Below are positions 1 through 6,489 of a DNA stretch of 7,199 nt, one piece after another. Made by a program: the position numbers and the translations under genes. The stretch lies in the NCBI GenBank assembly GCA_002392705.1, contig DGHP01000092.1, positions 1 to 7,199 on the forward strand, given 5' to 3'. Source of the DNA: Lachnospiraceae bacterium UBA3845. Its GTDB lineage: Bacteria > Bacillota > Clostridia > Lachnospirales > Lachnospiraceae. The notes below the pieces were generated by a model that saw only the letters and a list, made by a program, of their open reading frames with translations, had not been told where the DNA came from and searched no databases. The first letter of the stretch is position 1, and each line of letters begins with the position of its first letter.

Positions 1-2339
1 ACATAGGTCACCAGGCTGGCCAGCATGCGGAGAATCGTGCCTCCGCGGATCGGAAGGATACCGGCCATGGCATTTACGAAGCTTCTGCCGAGGAAGAGCA
101 GGATCCCTCCCTTGCACAGAATGATGATGGAGGCCGTCAGGGAAAATACGTTGAAGCCGTGCTGCCAGTTCCCGTCCATGACGTAGTCCAGCACATTGAT
201 GGAGCCCGCCCGCAGAGTACTGTAGAGTGCGAACAGGGCAGCGGCGGCAGCCGCGTAGTAGATCATAATCCGGAATACTTTGAATTCCGCGGAGTTCCCT
301 TCCTTTCTGCTTTCCGGGCTCTTTTCCTCCAGCTGCGGTTTTTCCGAATGACCGATCATGCTGTAGAGCGGAAGTCCCGTAATCAGAAGCAGCAGAAGGG
401 CCGCCGCCGTACTCATGCAGCCGATCGGGAGCCTTGCGCCGAGCAGGCTCGCCTTCGCGATTACATAGTAGATCAGATCCGTTCCGATCACGTCCGTGAC
501 CGCATAGTAAGGCGTATTGTCGATCGTGATATAATCACAGAAATTGTCCCGGATCTGTTCCTTCGTAAGGCCGTATTCCAGCGGATCTCTTCCTGTAAGC
601 GTTCCGCCCGGATAGTAGACAAACCTGGTTCCCTCCCTGTCAAGGACAAAGACAAGGCCGTTTTTCCCGGGATGCACCGTATCCAGCGTTCCTTCCAGGG
701 AAAAACTCTTCAGAACACCGGCAAGCTTTTCCGAATAATAACCGGCATACAGATATCCTTCCTGGCTGACCGCCTGCCCCTTGTAGGGCACCAGAATCAG
801 TCTGCCGTTATCCATCCAGCCGAAAAGGTCTTTTCCCTCGTCCTGGGCGGCCACCTTCCCGAGCAGACTGGTATTCGCGCCCTGGGCCGCTCCCGCGGCG
901 GAGCTCTGCCAGGCGCTGCCGGAATTGCTCACCCGGTTGTCGCCCCAGATATCCAGGATCTTCAGTTCCCGGAAATTGAGAATATCGCAGAACTCATCCA
1001 GAATCTCCACGGTTTCCCGCTCCGGGTCCTTCTCCAGATACCAGCCAAGAAGCGCCAGCTGGGCCTTCTTGTTTCCGTCATAACTCTCGCAGAAAGACTG
1101 CAGCGCTTTTTCATTTTCCTGCATTCGCTTCTCGATCCTTCCGGTCTGCCTTCCGGCGGAATCGGCCCAGTTGGACATGAAAACCAGAGTCTGAAGGTAG
1201 AAGGCAATCAGGAACATGATCAGCCCGCCGAATATGGTGAACACCAGCAGTTTATACTGCCTGCTGTGCTGCGGCGTCATCTTGCCGCTTCCGGTAAAGT
1301 CCGTCATGACCCTGATCTTCTTCTGTCTCATAAGCAGGATGATATAATAGATCAGATCGATGGCCGTCAATGCGAATACAGCCCAGAGCGCAGTACGGAT
1401 CAGCCTTCTCGGCGAAACCAGCTCATTCTCCGGAACCGCGCAGCAGATCCAGACGTCCTCCGCTTCATAGTAATCGGGATACAGATACATCCTCTGGCCG
1501 TCCACACTGTCCCAGAGAAAAGTGCCGCTCTGAATCTGCTCCATGTCCATCCCGAGACCGGAGACCGGCTCATACTTCAGAGTTTCATCCGGATAATAGA
1601 GGAGGCGGCCGCTTTCCCCGGACCAGGCAAAGGCAAATCCGTGCACGCCGATCGTTTCATTCTTCAGGATCCCCGTCCAGGAACCCGCATACTCCTCGAT
1701 CGTTTTCTGGGTGAGCGCGTCAGCTTCAATCACGAATGCAAGCTCATCGCTTACCGCGTAGGCATAAAAACCGCTCCCCGGGGAAACGCTGTTCTCCGGA
1801 TCCTCCTCCCCGGACAGGGACATCTCCCAGGCCTGCTGCTCGGAAAGTGAAGAAACCTCCGCTACGCCTCCCTCTTCAAAACAGTCGCGCAGCGGCGCGT
1901 ATCTCCTGGATTTCAGGCTGCTTCTGTTCCCTGAGGCAGAAACCAGAATTTCTCCTGCCCGGTTGGCAACCATCACATCCCTCAGTTTCAGCTGGTCGCA
2001 CAGCTCTTTCATATACTCATCGGTAAGCACAAAATCCGGATCATTCATCAGGACAGATTCCAGCAGATACAGGTCCTGTTCATAGAGTTCCCTGAAACTC
2101 TGTCTGGTATTCAGATAGACCTCATGTCTTGAAAGATAGATCTCCTCAAGGTACGCGGCGTTTTCCGCCATTTCCTTCCGGATATCCTCCATCACATAGC
2201 GGACCTGGATCCGCTCCAGTACATAGCCGAACAGTACAATGCTGATGCCCCCGATCAGAATCGCAAGAGCCGTCCTGATTTTCACGCCGGTTGATACTTT
2301 GCCTGTTTTTTTTGCTGATCCTTTTGCGGATTCTTTCAT
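1..2339 (-). CDS. Large multipass membrane protein with two extracytoplasmic sensor-like modules (C-terminus outside window)
   Basis: The frame is open from an ATG at 2337-2339 to the window edge, giving 779 complete codons and no stop. The start follows AGAGGAG about five bases upstream. Predicted layout: basic N-terminus; helix 1 at about 24-41; outside region 42-312; helix 2 about 316-337; basic inside loop 338-362; helix 3 about 364-387; second outside region 388-636; helix 4 about 639-659; charged inside loop 662-687; helices 5 and 6 at about 689-709 and 729-751. The two outside regions share a pattern: a Tyr-Tyr-Pro (248-250 and 575-577), then a Leu, a Gly-Leu, a Gln-Ile, and aromatic strands ending before the next helix. 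This is consistent with a duplicated Cache-like ligand sensor, though the family assignment is an inference. The last visible residues (about 763-779, Arg-Gly-Gly-Thr then Leu-Arg) recall the pore-proximal segment of MscS channels. A C-terminal signalling domain (phosphatase, kinase or cyclase) cannot be excluded, since it would lie off the window. Confidence 0.85.
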   Translation of the reverse strand, partial: MKESAKGSAKKTGKVSTGVKIRTALAILIGGISIVLFGYVLERIQVRYVMEDIRKEMAENAAYLEEIYLSRHEVYLNTRQSFRELYEQDLYLLESVLMNDPDFVLTDEYMKELCDQLKLRDVMVANRAGEILVSASGNRSSLKSRRYAPLRDCFEEGGVAEVSSLSEQQAWEMSLSGEEDPENSVSPGSGFYAYAVSDELAFVIEADALTQKTIEEYAGSWTGILKNETIGVHGFAFAWSGESGRLLYYPDETLKYEPVSGLGMDMEQIQSGTFLWDSVDGQRMYLYPDYYEAEDVWICCAVPENELVSPRRLIRTALWAVFALTAIDLIYYIILLMRQKKIRVMTDFTGSGKMTPQHSRQYKLLVFTIFGGLIMFLIAFYLQTLVFMSNWADSAGRQTGRIEKRMQENEKALQSFCESYDGNKKAQLALLGWYLEKDPERETVEILDEFCDILNFRELKILDIWGDNRVSNSGSAWQSSAAGAAQGANTSLLGKVAAQDEGKDLFGWMDNGRLILVPYKGQAVSQEGYLYAGYYSEKLAGVLKSFSLEGTLDTVHPGKNGLVFVLDREGTRFVYYPGGTLTGRDPLEYGLTKEQIRDNFCDYITIDNTPYYAVTDVIGTDLIYYVIAKASLLGARLPIGCMSTAAALLLLLITGLPLYSMIGHSEKPQLEEKSPESRKEGNSAEFKVFRIMIYYAAAAAALFALYSTLRAGSINVLDYVMDGNWQHGFNVFSLTASIIILCKGGILLFLGRSFVNAMAGILPIRGGTILRMLASLVTY

Positions 2340-2395
2340 CCATACTCCTCTCAGAACGAAGTTTTAACTCTGACTGAATACCCCGTAAAATCTGA

Positions 2396-2435
2396 AACCC
2401 CTGCGGATGCCAGGTCAAAGCACTCCGCAGGGGTT
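2396..2435 (-). terminator. Intrinsic terminator of the deacetylase gene
   Basis: A perfect 12-bp inverted repeat pairs 2396-2407 with 2424-2435 around a 16-base loop. Three more pairs are possible inside it (2408-2410 with 2420-2422) past a single bulged base. The hairpin begins 15 bases after the deacetylase stop. On the minus strand it is followed by a T-rich stretch (TTTCAGATTTTA), while the plus-strand side has no T run, so it works in the deacetylase direction. It separates this gene from the downstream membrane-protein gene. Confidence 0.85.
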
Positions 2436-2450
2436 CCGTTTGCCGGCCGC

Positions 2451-4259
2451 TTATTCACTGTCGATCGGCGTCGGTCTGTACTGGTTGAAGAAGGACGCCA
2501 CATCATGAATTCCCAGTTTCTCGTAGTCGTTGGCGTAAATCGTATGCGCCGCGGCGGAATCCGTCATGGCCTGGTACATCGTAAAGCCGTCCAGGGCCAC
2601 ACGTCCGGTCCTCATAAAAGTATCGCCGAACTCAGTCCAGCCGATGTTCCCGTCCACGTTGCAGAAGATATTGAATCCCTGCCCCTTGAAATACTGGAAC
2701 TTCGCGTTATCCGCGGTATACCCCCCCACGCCGCCGATATCGGCGCCGAAGGCAAATATGATCTTGTCCACATCACCCAGAATCGGGGAATTGACGGTCT
2801 TCCAGCGCTCATGGTCATTCATGAGACGGTCCAGGTCACTGCTTGTCGCGTTCAGATGTCCATAGGTATGGCTTGCAAAGGTCCAGCCCTCGGCCTTCAT
2901 CGCGTCCGCTACAGCCTTCGCATCCCTGCAGTCCTGTTCCCAGTCAAAGTCGGGATGCTCCTGAAGCCAGAGAATCTGGTCCGGATCCAGGTGCGGATCA
3001 TTGATATCCTTGTAATAGTTGTTGGTACGATAACCGAACACACCGTTATAGCCTGTCATGGCGACGGTCCCCCTGGCGCCGTGATAGGCAAAGTCCGGAT
3101 GCTGCTCAATAAAGGTGTCCATACGCGGAACCACGTCGTAATCCCCGACCGTGGTGTTCCCGTTCTCATCCGTATATACGCATTTCGGTTTCCCGTTCTC
3201 ATCCACCACCATCTTTGTGGCGTAGCCCTGGGTTCCGATTCCATAGGAATGATAGTAGCTCAGGTCGTCTATGGACAGAACGAAGGGTTTTTTATCCGGC
3301 GGCAGCATCAGGGATGTATTGCGTTCAACATGTACAAGGCCGTCCGCCCCTGTAGTCTTCACGCACATGTCATCCAGGCTCACCATCACGTAGCCGGCTT
3401 CGTACATATCCTCGATCATGCGGTCAAATTCCACTGTCGTGGTCATGGCCGCGTTGTTCTGGCGGACTCTGTCCGCGCCGAGGGTATTCACGTCAAAGGC
3501 GCGGTCATCATTAATCAGGGAATGGAAAAAGATGTGCGGTACGGTGCTCACGTCAACCGCCACACAGCTGCTCTTCGCGCTCTCCCATTCCGACACGGCC
3601 TGCCGCATCTCCTCCGTCATCTCAGACTGGGACAGCAGGGCGATCGCCCCGTCATAGTCATAGCCGGCCGCCAGAGTCCGTGCCTGGCTCATAAGGTCTG
3701 CGGAAGCCGCAGGGGCAGCAGAAGTCTCCTGCTGATCCGCTCCTTCTCCCTGGGCGTCCTGGCTGTCAGGAGAAGCATCCTGTGTTCCTTCCTGGCCGTC
3801 AGATCCGCTGTCTTCAGGAGCTGACGTCTCATTTATCACGGATACCGCGGGCGTATTCTTCGGGTCCGCCGGGGTGATTCCTCCCGCTCCGCCGCGTGTC
3901 TTTCGGAACATCGTCACTCCGAACCAGACCGCCAGCCCGATAAGAAGGATCAGCACAGCGGCGATCGCCAGCTTAAGGCGGCGGATCCGTTTTCTGCGGG
4001 CAATCATCTCCTCCCGCCTTCTTCTCTCCCTAGCCCTCTGTCTCTCATCCATTGCCGGCCTGCTGTCACGCGCTCTCTGTCTCTCATCCATCACCGGCCT
4101 GCTGTCACGCGCCCTCTGTCTCTCGTCCGTCGCCGGCCTGCTCTCACGCGCCCTCTGTCTGTTGTCCATCGCCGGTCTGCCCTCCGGCCTTGCAGTCTGC
4201 CCGACTGTTCTGCGCCCGGCGCTGCTTAGAGCGTTCCTGTTTGAATTATCGCTTCCCAT
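2451..4259 (-). CDS. Membrane-anchored polysaccharide deacetylase (NodB-like) with repeat-rich basic cytoplasmic tail
   Basis: 602 residues, ending in TAA; the ATG at 4257-4259 follows a purine-rich GGGGGGAG Shine-Dalgarno. Order of parts: Arg-rich tail 1-96 with four 13-residue repeats (28-79); one helix about 97-117 preceded by a dense basic cluster, so N-terminus inside; a low-complexity acidic Ser/Gln/Asp linker about 121-190; then the extracytoplasmic domain. NodB hallmarks seen: a paired Asp (331-332, in Leu-Ser-Ile-Asp-Asp) as the base/metal motif, and His464-x3-His468 (Ser-His-Thr-Tyr-Gly-His) as the metal-binding pair. About 130 residues are inserted between these motifs, against a few tens in typical family members. 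The usual Arg-Pro-Pro-Tyr motif 3 is replaced by Phe-Ala-Phe-Gly-Ala-Asp at 502-507. By family it removes acetyl groups from a glycan, probably peptidoglycan or another surface polymer, outside the membrane; the substrate is not shown by sequence. It is a single-gene unit with its own promoter and terminator. Confidence 0.9.
   Translation of the reverse strand: MGSDNSNRNALSSAGRRTVGQTARPEGRPAMDNRQRARESRPATDERQRARDSRPVMDERQRARDSRPAMDERQRARERRRREEMIARRKRIRRLKLAIAAVLILLIGLAVWFGVTMFRKTRGGAGGITPADPKNTPAVSVINETSAPEDSGSDGQEGTQDASPDSQDAQGEGADQQETSAAPAASADLMSQARTLAAGYDYDGAIALLSQSEMTEEMRQAVSEWESAKSSCVAVDVSTVPHIFFHSLINDDRAFDVNTLGADRVRQNNAAMTTTVEFDRMIEDMYEAGYVMVSLDDMCVKTTGADGLVHVERNTSLMLPPDKKPFVLSIDDLSYYHSYGIGTQGYATKMVVDENGKPKCVYTDENGNTTVGDYDVVPRMDTFIEQHPDFAYHGARGTVAMTGYNGVFGYRTNNYYKDINDPHLDPDQILWLQEHPDFDWEQDCRDAKAVADAMKAEGWTFASHTYGHLNATSSDLDRLMNDHERWKTVNSPILGDVDKIIFAFGADIGGVGGYTADNAKFQYFKGQGFNIFCNVDGNIGWTEFGDTFMRTGRVALDGFTMYQAMTDSAAAHTIYANDYEKLGIHDVASFFNQYRPTPIDSE
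4023..4178 (-). repeat. Four in-frame 39-bp tandem repeats in the deacetylase gene
   Basis: Units at 4140-4178, 4101-4139, 4062-4100 and 4023-4061 encode residues 28-40, 41-53, 54-66 and 67-79. The consensus is Arg-Pro-Ala-Met-Asp-Glu-Arg-Gln-Arg-Ala-Arg-Asp-Ser. The copies differ at a few residues (Asn or Glu at position 6, Thr for Met in copy 2, Val for Ala in copy 3, Arg at the end of copy 4). Because the unit is a multiple of three, copy-number change would lengthen or shorten the cytoplasmic tail without breaking the frame. All copies lie before the transmembrane helix, so the tail is inside the cell. Confidence 0.95.
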
Positions 4260-4277
4260 GGCTCCCCCCTGTTTCGC

Positions 4278-4316
4278 TCAGGAATCCCCACCGCCTTTCG
4301 GGACGGTGACCCCTGA
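4278..4316 (-). promoter_or_regulatory. Two-part stem-loop in the deacetylase 5' leader
   Basis: An outer 5-bp stem (4278-4282 with 4312-4316) encloses an asymmetric internal loop and an inner 5-bp stem (4289-4293 with 4304-4308). On the minus strand the inner stem is capped by CC-GAAA-GG, a GNRA-type tetraloop, with a two-base bulge. It lies in the untranslated leader, ending 19 bases before the start codon and not covering the ribosome-binding site. It matches no riboswitch class I can name. A role in mRNA stability, or chance folding of GC-rich DNA, is equally possible. Confidence 0.4.
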
Positions 4317-4334
4317 TGAATCTACTCCCCTGTC

Positions 4335-4350
4335 TGCCGGCATGCCGGCA
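4335..4350. promoter_or_regulatory. Perfect 16-bp palindrome just downstream of the deacetylase promoter
   Basis: TGCCGGCATGCCGGCA is fully self-complementary and is built from two copies of the palindromic octamer TGCCGGCA. It begins about 11 bases downstream of the -10 box, so it would overlap the first 20 or so transcribed bases. It could be a repressor operator at the initial transcribed region, or an RNA hairpin (6-bp stem, 4-base loop) near the mRNA 5' end. On the plus strand it is followed by TTCTTTTCTT, which looks like an intrinsic terminator, but no plus-strand gene leads into it. Confidence 0.5.
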
Positions 4351-4360
4351 TTCTTTTCTT

Positions 4361-4389
4361 ATTATCTTCCCGCGTCCTTCAAATGTCCA
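4361..4389 (-). promoter_or_regulatory. Sigma-A-type promoter of the deacetylase gene
   Basis: On the minus strand a -35 box TGGACA (4384-4389; five of six match TTGACA) and a -10 box GATAAT (4361-4366; five of six match TATAAT) are separated by exactly 17 bases. Transcription would start near 4354, giving a leader of about 95 bases before the ATG at 4259. The position, between the end of the ABC operon and the deacetylase start, supports independent transcription of the deacetylase. Confidence 0.75.
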
Positions 4390-4460
4390 GTCCAACTTTT
4401 CCTGTCCCGGCCTCTTTTCCGCTTTCTCCGTTCCGCATTTTCCGGTTTCCTCAGCCATTG

Positions 4461-4538
4461 CTTTCCGGAGTCCTGCTTGTTCAGTCCCGGCTTTCCGGAG
4501 TCCTGCTTGTTCAGTCCTGGCTTTCCGGAGTCCTGCTT
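4461..4538. repeat. 30-bp tandem repeat (2.6 copies) straddling the 3' end of the OppF-type gene
   Basis: Units at 4461-4490 and 4491-4520 differ at one base (CCCGG against CCTGG near the end), and a third, partial unit matches over 4521-4538. The stop codon of the OppF-type ATPase (4511-4513) lies inside the middle unit, and the last few codons come from the partial unit. Read in that gene's frame, each unit carries its own TGA, so unit number does not change the protein's length much. The rest of the repeat is non-coding spacer before the deacetylase promoter. No intrinsic terminator for the ABC operon is evident here. Confidence 0.9.
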
Positions 4539-5497
4539 TCTCCGCCGAGCGGATAATGGCAGGCGACTTCTCTCCCGCTTATCTGCCTCATCTTTGGTTC
4601 CTCCGACGAGCAGAGCTTTGTGGCGAAAGGACAGCGGGTATGAAAGCGGCATCCGGAAGGCAGATCGACAGGACTTGGCAGTTCTCCTTTCAGAAGTTCA
4701 GCCGTATCGCTGCGCCGGTGCGGATCCGGAACAAGCACGGCGTTGATCAGAAAACGCGTATATGGATGATGCGGATTCTGAAAAACCTCCTCTGTCGGTC
4801 CGGATTCACAGATCTTTCCCAGAAACATGATGCAGACCCGGTTCGAGATGTGCCGGACCACCGAGAGGTCATGACTGATAAAAAGATAGGTCAGCCCCCG
4901 CTGCGTCTGCAGTTCCTTCAATAGATTCAGGATCTGGTTCTGAACCGAGACATCCAGCGCCGAAACCGGCTCATCACAGATGATAAGGTCCGGATCTGCC
5001 GCGATGGCTCTCGCGATCCCGATCCTCTGCCTCTGTCCCCCCGAAAACTGGTGCGGATAGCGGTGGAGGAATTCCCCCGGAACGCCGACCGCCTTCATAA
5101 GCTCCAGCACCCGCTTCGTCGTCTCCTCCTTCGATCCGCAGACCTTATAGGTTTTCAGCGGTTCCGCGATCAGATCCCGGACCGTCATGCGCGGATTCAG
5201 CGACGCGTACGGATCCTGGAAAATCAGCTGGAATTTGCGCCTGTAGCTGCCGAATTCCTTCTCCTTCAGGCCGGTTACGGCTTTTCCTCTCACCAGAACC
5301 TCCCCTGCATCCGGCTCGATCAGGCGGATCAGAAGCCGTCCGAGGGTGGATTTCCCGCATCCCGACTCCCCCACAAGTCCCAGGGTCTCCCCTTCACAGA
5401 TCCGGAGGGACACGTCGGACACCGCATGTATTTTTTTCTTTCTGCCGGCAGGAAAATCTTTGTTCAGATTCCTGGCTTCCAGCAATACCTCGCTCAT
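4511..5497 (-). CDS. OppF/DppF-type peptide ABC transporter ATP-binding protein
   Basis: 328 residues, the usual length for this family. It is one of two cytoplasmic ATPases that power uptake of oligopeptides, dipeptides or related solutes (nickel complexes in some members). Motifs: Walker A Gly-Glu-Ser-Gly-Cys-Gly-Lys-Ser-Thr 43-51; Q-loop Gln94; signature Phe-Ser-Gly-Gly-Gln-Arg-Gln-Arg 151-158; Walker B Leu-Ile-Ile-Cys-Asp-Glu-Pro 171-177; D-loop Ser-Ala-Leu-Asp 179-182; switch His209. The C-terminal oligopeptide-transporter extension (about 233-316) contains His-Pro-Tyr 244-246 and four cysteines (283, 289, 296, 313) in the spacing found in this subfamily, where some members bind an iron-sulfur cluster. 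The ATG overlaps the stop of the preceding ATPase gene (ATGA, 5494-5497) and has a strong AAGGAGG seven bases upstream, so both coupling and fresh initiation are likely. All catalytic residues are present. It is last in its operon; the substrate is not deducible from this protein. Confidence 0.96.
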   Translation of the reverse strand: MSEVLLEARNLNKDFPAGRKKKIHAVSDVSLRICEGETLGLVGESGCGKSTLGRLLIRLIEPDAGEVLVRGKAVTGLKEKEFGSYRRKFQLIFQDPYASLNPRMTVRDLIAEPLKTYKVCGSKEETTKRVLELMKAVGVPGEFLHRYPHQFSGGQRQRIGIARAIAADPDLIICDEPVSALDVSVQNQILNLLKELQTQRGLTYLFISHDLSVVRHISNRVCIMFLGKICESGPTEEVFQNPHHPYTRFLINAVLVPDPHRRSDTAELLKGELPSPVDLPSGCRFHTRCPFATKLCSSEEPKMRQISGREVACHYPLGGESRTPESQD

Positions 5498-6474
5498 GCC
5501 GGCTCCTCCTTATCAAAGAGATGGCAGCGTACCCGGTGTCCCGGCTCTGTCTCAATCAGTCCGGGAAGAAGATCCGCGCAGCCTTCCCCGCAGCAGCCGC
5601 AGCGCAGCGAAAAACTGCATCCCGCGGGCAGATGGAGCAGATTCGGCACGACGCCCGGAATCGTGTCCAGGATCCGGGCCCCGCTCCGCAGCGAGGAGAC
5701 CGAATCCAGCAGCCCCTTCGTGTAGGGGTGGCAGGGATGATCGAAAAGAGTAAAGGTGTCCGCCTGCTCCACGATCCGGCCCGCGTACATGACATACACG
5801 TAATCACAGACCTGGGCGATCACCCCGAGATTGTGACTGATCAGGAGAATACTGGTTCCCGACTCGCACAGCTTTTTCATCAGCCTCAGGATCTGGGCCT
5901 CCACCGTCACGTCCAGAGCGGTCGTCGGCTCATCCGCGATCAGAAGCTTCGGCCTGCAGATCATGGCCATGGCGATCAGAACCCTCTGCCTGAGGCCTCC
6001 CGAAAGCTGGTGGGGCCAGGCGCGCAGACGCTTGCGGGCGTCCGGGATGCCCACAGCCTCGAAGATCTCAGCCGCCCGCTCCTCCGCCTCATGCCTTTTT
6101 ACATGCTCATGCAGAATAAGAGCCTCCTCCACCTGCCGTCCGACTCTCACGACCGGATTCAGGCTTGTCATCGGCTCCTGGAAAATCATGGAAATCTCAG
6201 AGCCGCGGACAGCGCAGCGCTCATGCTCAGAAAGCGCCGCGATATCACGGCCGTCCAGCAGGATCTCCCCGCTCTTTACCTTTCCGGGCGCTTTCACAAG
6301 CCCCATGACCGAGCGGGCCGTCATACTCTTGCCGCAGCCGGATTCCCCGACAATACCCACGATCTTCCCGGCGGGTACTTCCAGGGACACGTCGTCCACG
6401 GCCCTGATCTCTCCCTTCTCTGTGAAGAAACTGGTGCACAGATGCCGCACCTGCAGCATAGCCTGTTCCGCCAT
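5494..6474 (-). CDS. OppD/DppD-type peptide ABC transporter ATP-binding protein
   Basis: 326 residues from the chosen ATG at 6472-6474. That start has AGGTGG four bases upstream. An in-frame ATG 15 bases earlier (6487-6489, giving 331 residues) directly follows the permease stop but has only a weak purine stretch before it. Motifs (326 numbering): Walker A Gly-Glu-Ser-Gly-Cys-Gly-Lys-Ser-Met 43-51; Q-loop Gln99; signature Leu-Ser-Gly-Gly-Leu-Arg-Gln-Arg 157-164; Walker B Leu-Leu-Ile-Ala-Asp-Glu-Pro 177-183; switch His214. The Thr-to-Met change at the end of Walker A is common in OppD-type subunits. The C-terminal extension has the four expected cysteines (286, 292, 299, 317) plus two extra ones (294, 295), making a Cys-Gly-Cys-Cys cluster. 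It would pair with the OppF-type ATPase as an asymmetric heterodimer under the two permeases. The gene lies between the permease and the OppF-type gene with almost no spacing. Confidence 0.95.
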   Translation of the reverse strand: MAEQAMLQVRHLCTSFFTEKGEIRAVDDVSLEVPAGKIVGIVGESGCGKSMTARSVMGLVKAPGKVKSGEILLDGRDIAALSEHERCAVRGSEISMIFQEPMTSLNPVVRVGRQVEEALILHEHVKRHEAEERAAEIFEAVGIPDARKRLRAWPHQLSGGLRQRVLIAMAMICRPKLLIADEPTTALDVTVEAQILRLMKKLCESGTSILLISHNLGVIAQVCDYVYVMYAGRIVEQADTFTLFDHPCHPYTKGLLDSVSSLRSGARILDTIPGVVPNLLHLPAGCSFSLRCGCCGEGCADLLPGLIETEPGHRVRCHLFDKEEPA

Positions 6475-6478
6475 AAAA

Positions 6479-6484
6479 CCACCT
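6479..6484 (-). promoter_or_regulatory. Ribosome-binding site deciding the OppD-type start
   Basis: AGGTGG on the minus strand, one base off AGGAGG, sits four bases before the ATG at 6472-6474. It lies downstream of the alternative ATG at 6487-6489, so it can serve only the shorter form. This favours a 326-residue protein beginning Met-Ala-Glu-Gln over the 331-residue form. The spacing is slightly short, so the longer form is not excluded. Confidence 0.6.
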
Positions 6485-6489
6485 ATCAT

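Noticed and set aside
159..1850. A 563-codon open frame on the plus strand
   Set aside because: It is antisense to the large membrane-protein gene, whose translation has coherent helices and duplicated domain motifs. The plus-strand product is rich in Arg, His and Pro with no domain pattern, as expected from GC-rich antisense reading.
2340..2395. Possible promoter for the large membrane-protein gene, with TTGACC (2413-2418) as a -35 box
   Set aside because: The -10 hexamer at 17-base spacing matches only three of six positions, and the -35 lies in the terminator loop; no convincing promoter was found in the gap.
2146..2418. A 90-codon minus-strand frame overlapping the membrane-protein start
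   Set aside because: It runs through the terminator hairpin and is out of frame with the long membrane protein, which has the better-spaced ribosome-binding site.
2505..3824. A 439-codon open frame on the plus strand
   Set aside because: It is antisense to the deacetylase, which carries recognisable catalytic motifs, a promoter and a terminator.
4321..4330. GGGGAGTAG on the minus strand, like the 5' conserved element of the yybP-ykoY manganese riboswitch
   Set aside because: The matching 3' arm and the rest of the conserved core are not found downstream, and the gene is not a metal transporter.
4335..4360. Plus-strand hairpin plus T-rich tail resembling an intrinsic terminator
   Set aside because: No plus-strand gene precedes it, the stem is only 6 bp, and the palindrome is better explained by its place just after a minus-strand promoter.
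3874..4924. Overlapping plus-strand open frames of 290 and 202 codons with repetitive translations
   Set aside because: Their repeats are the reverse complement of the 39-bp coding repeat and the 30-bp spacer repeat; they cross real gene ends and a minus-strand promoter.
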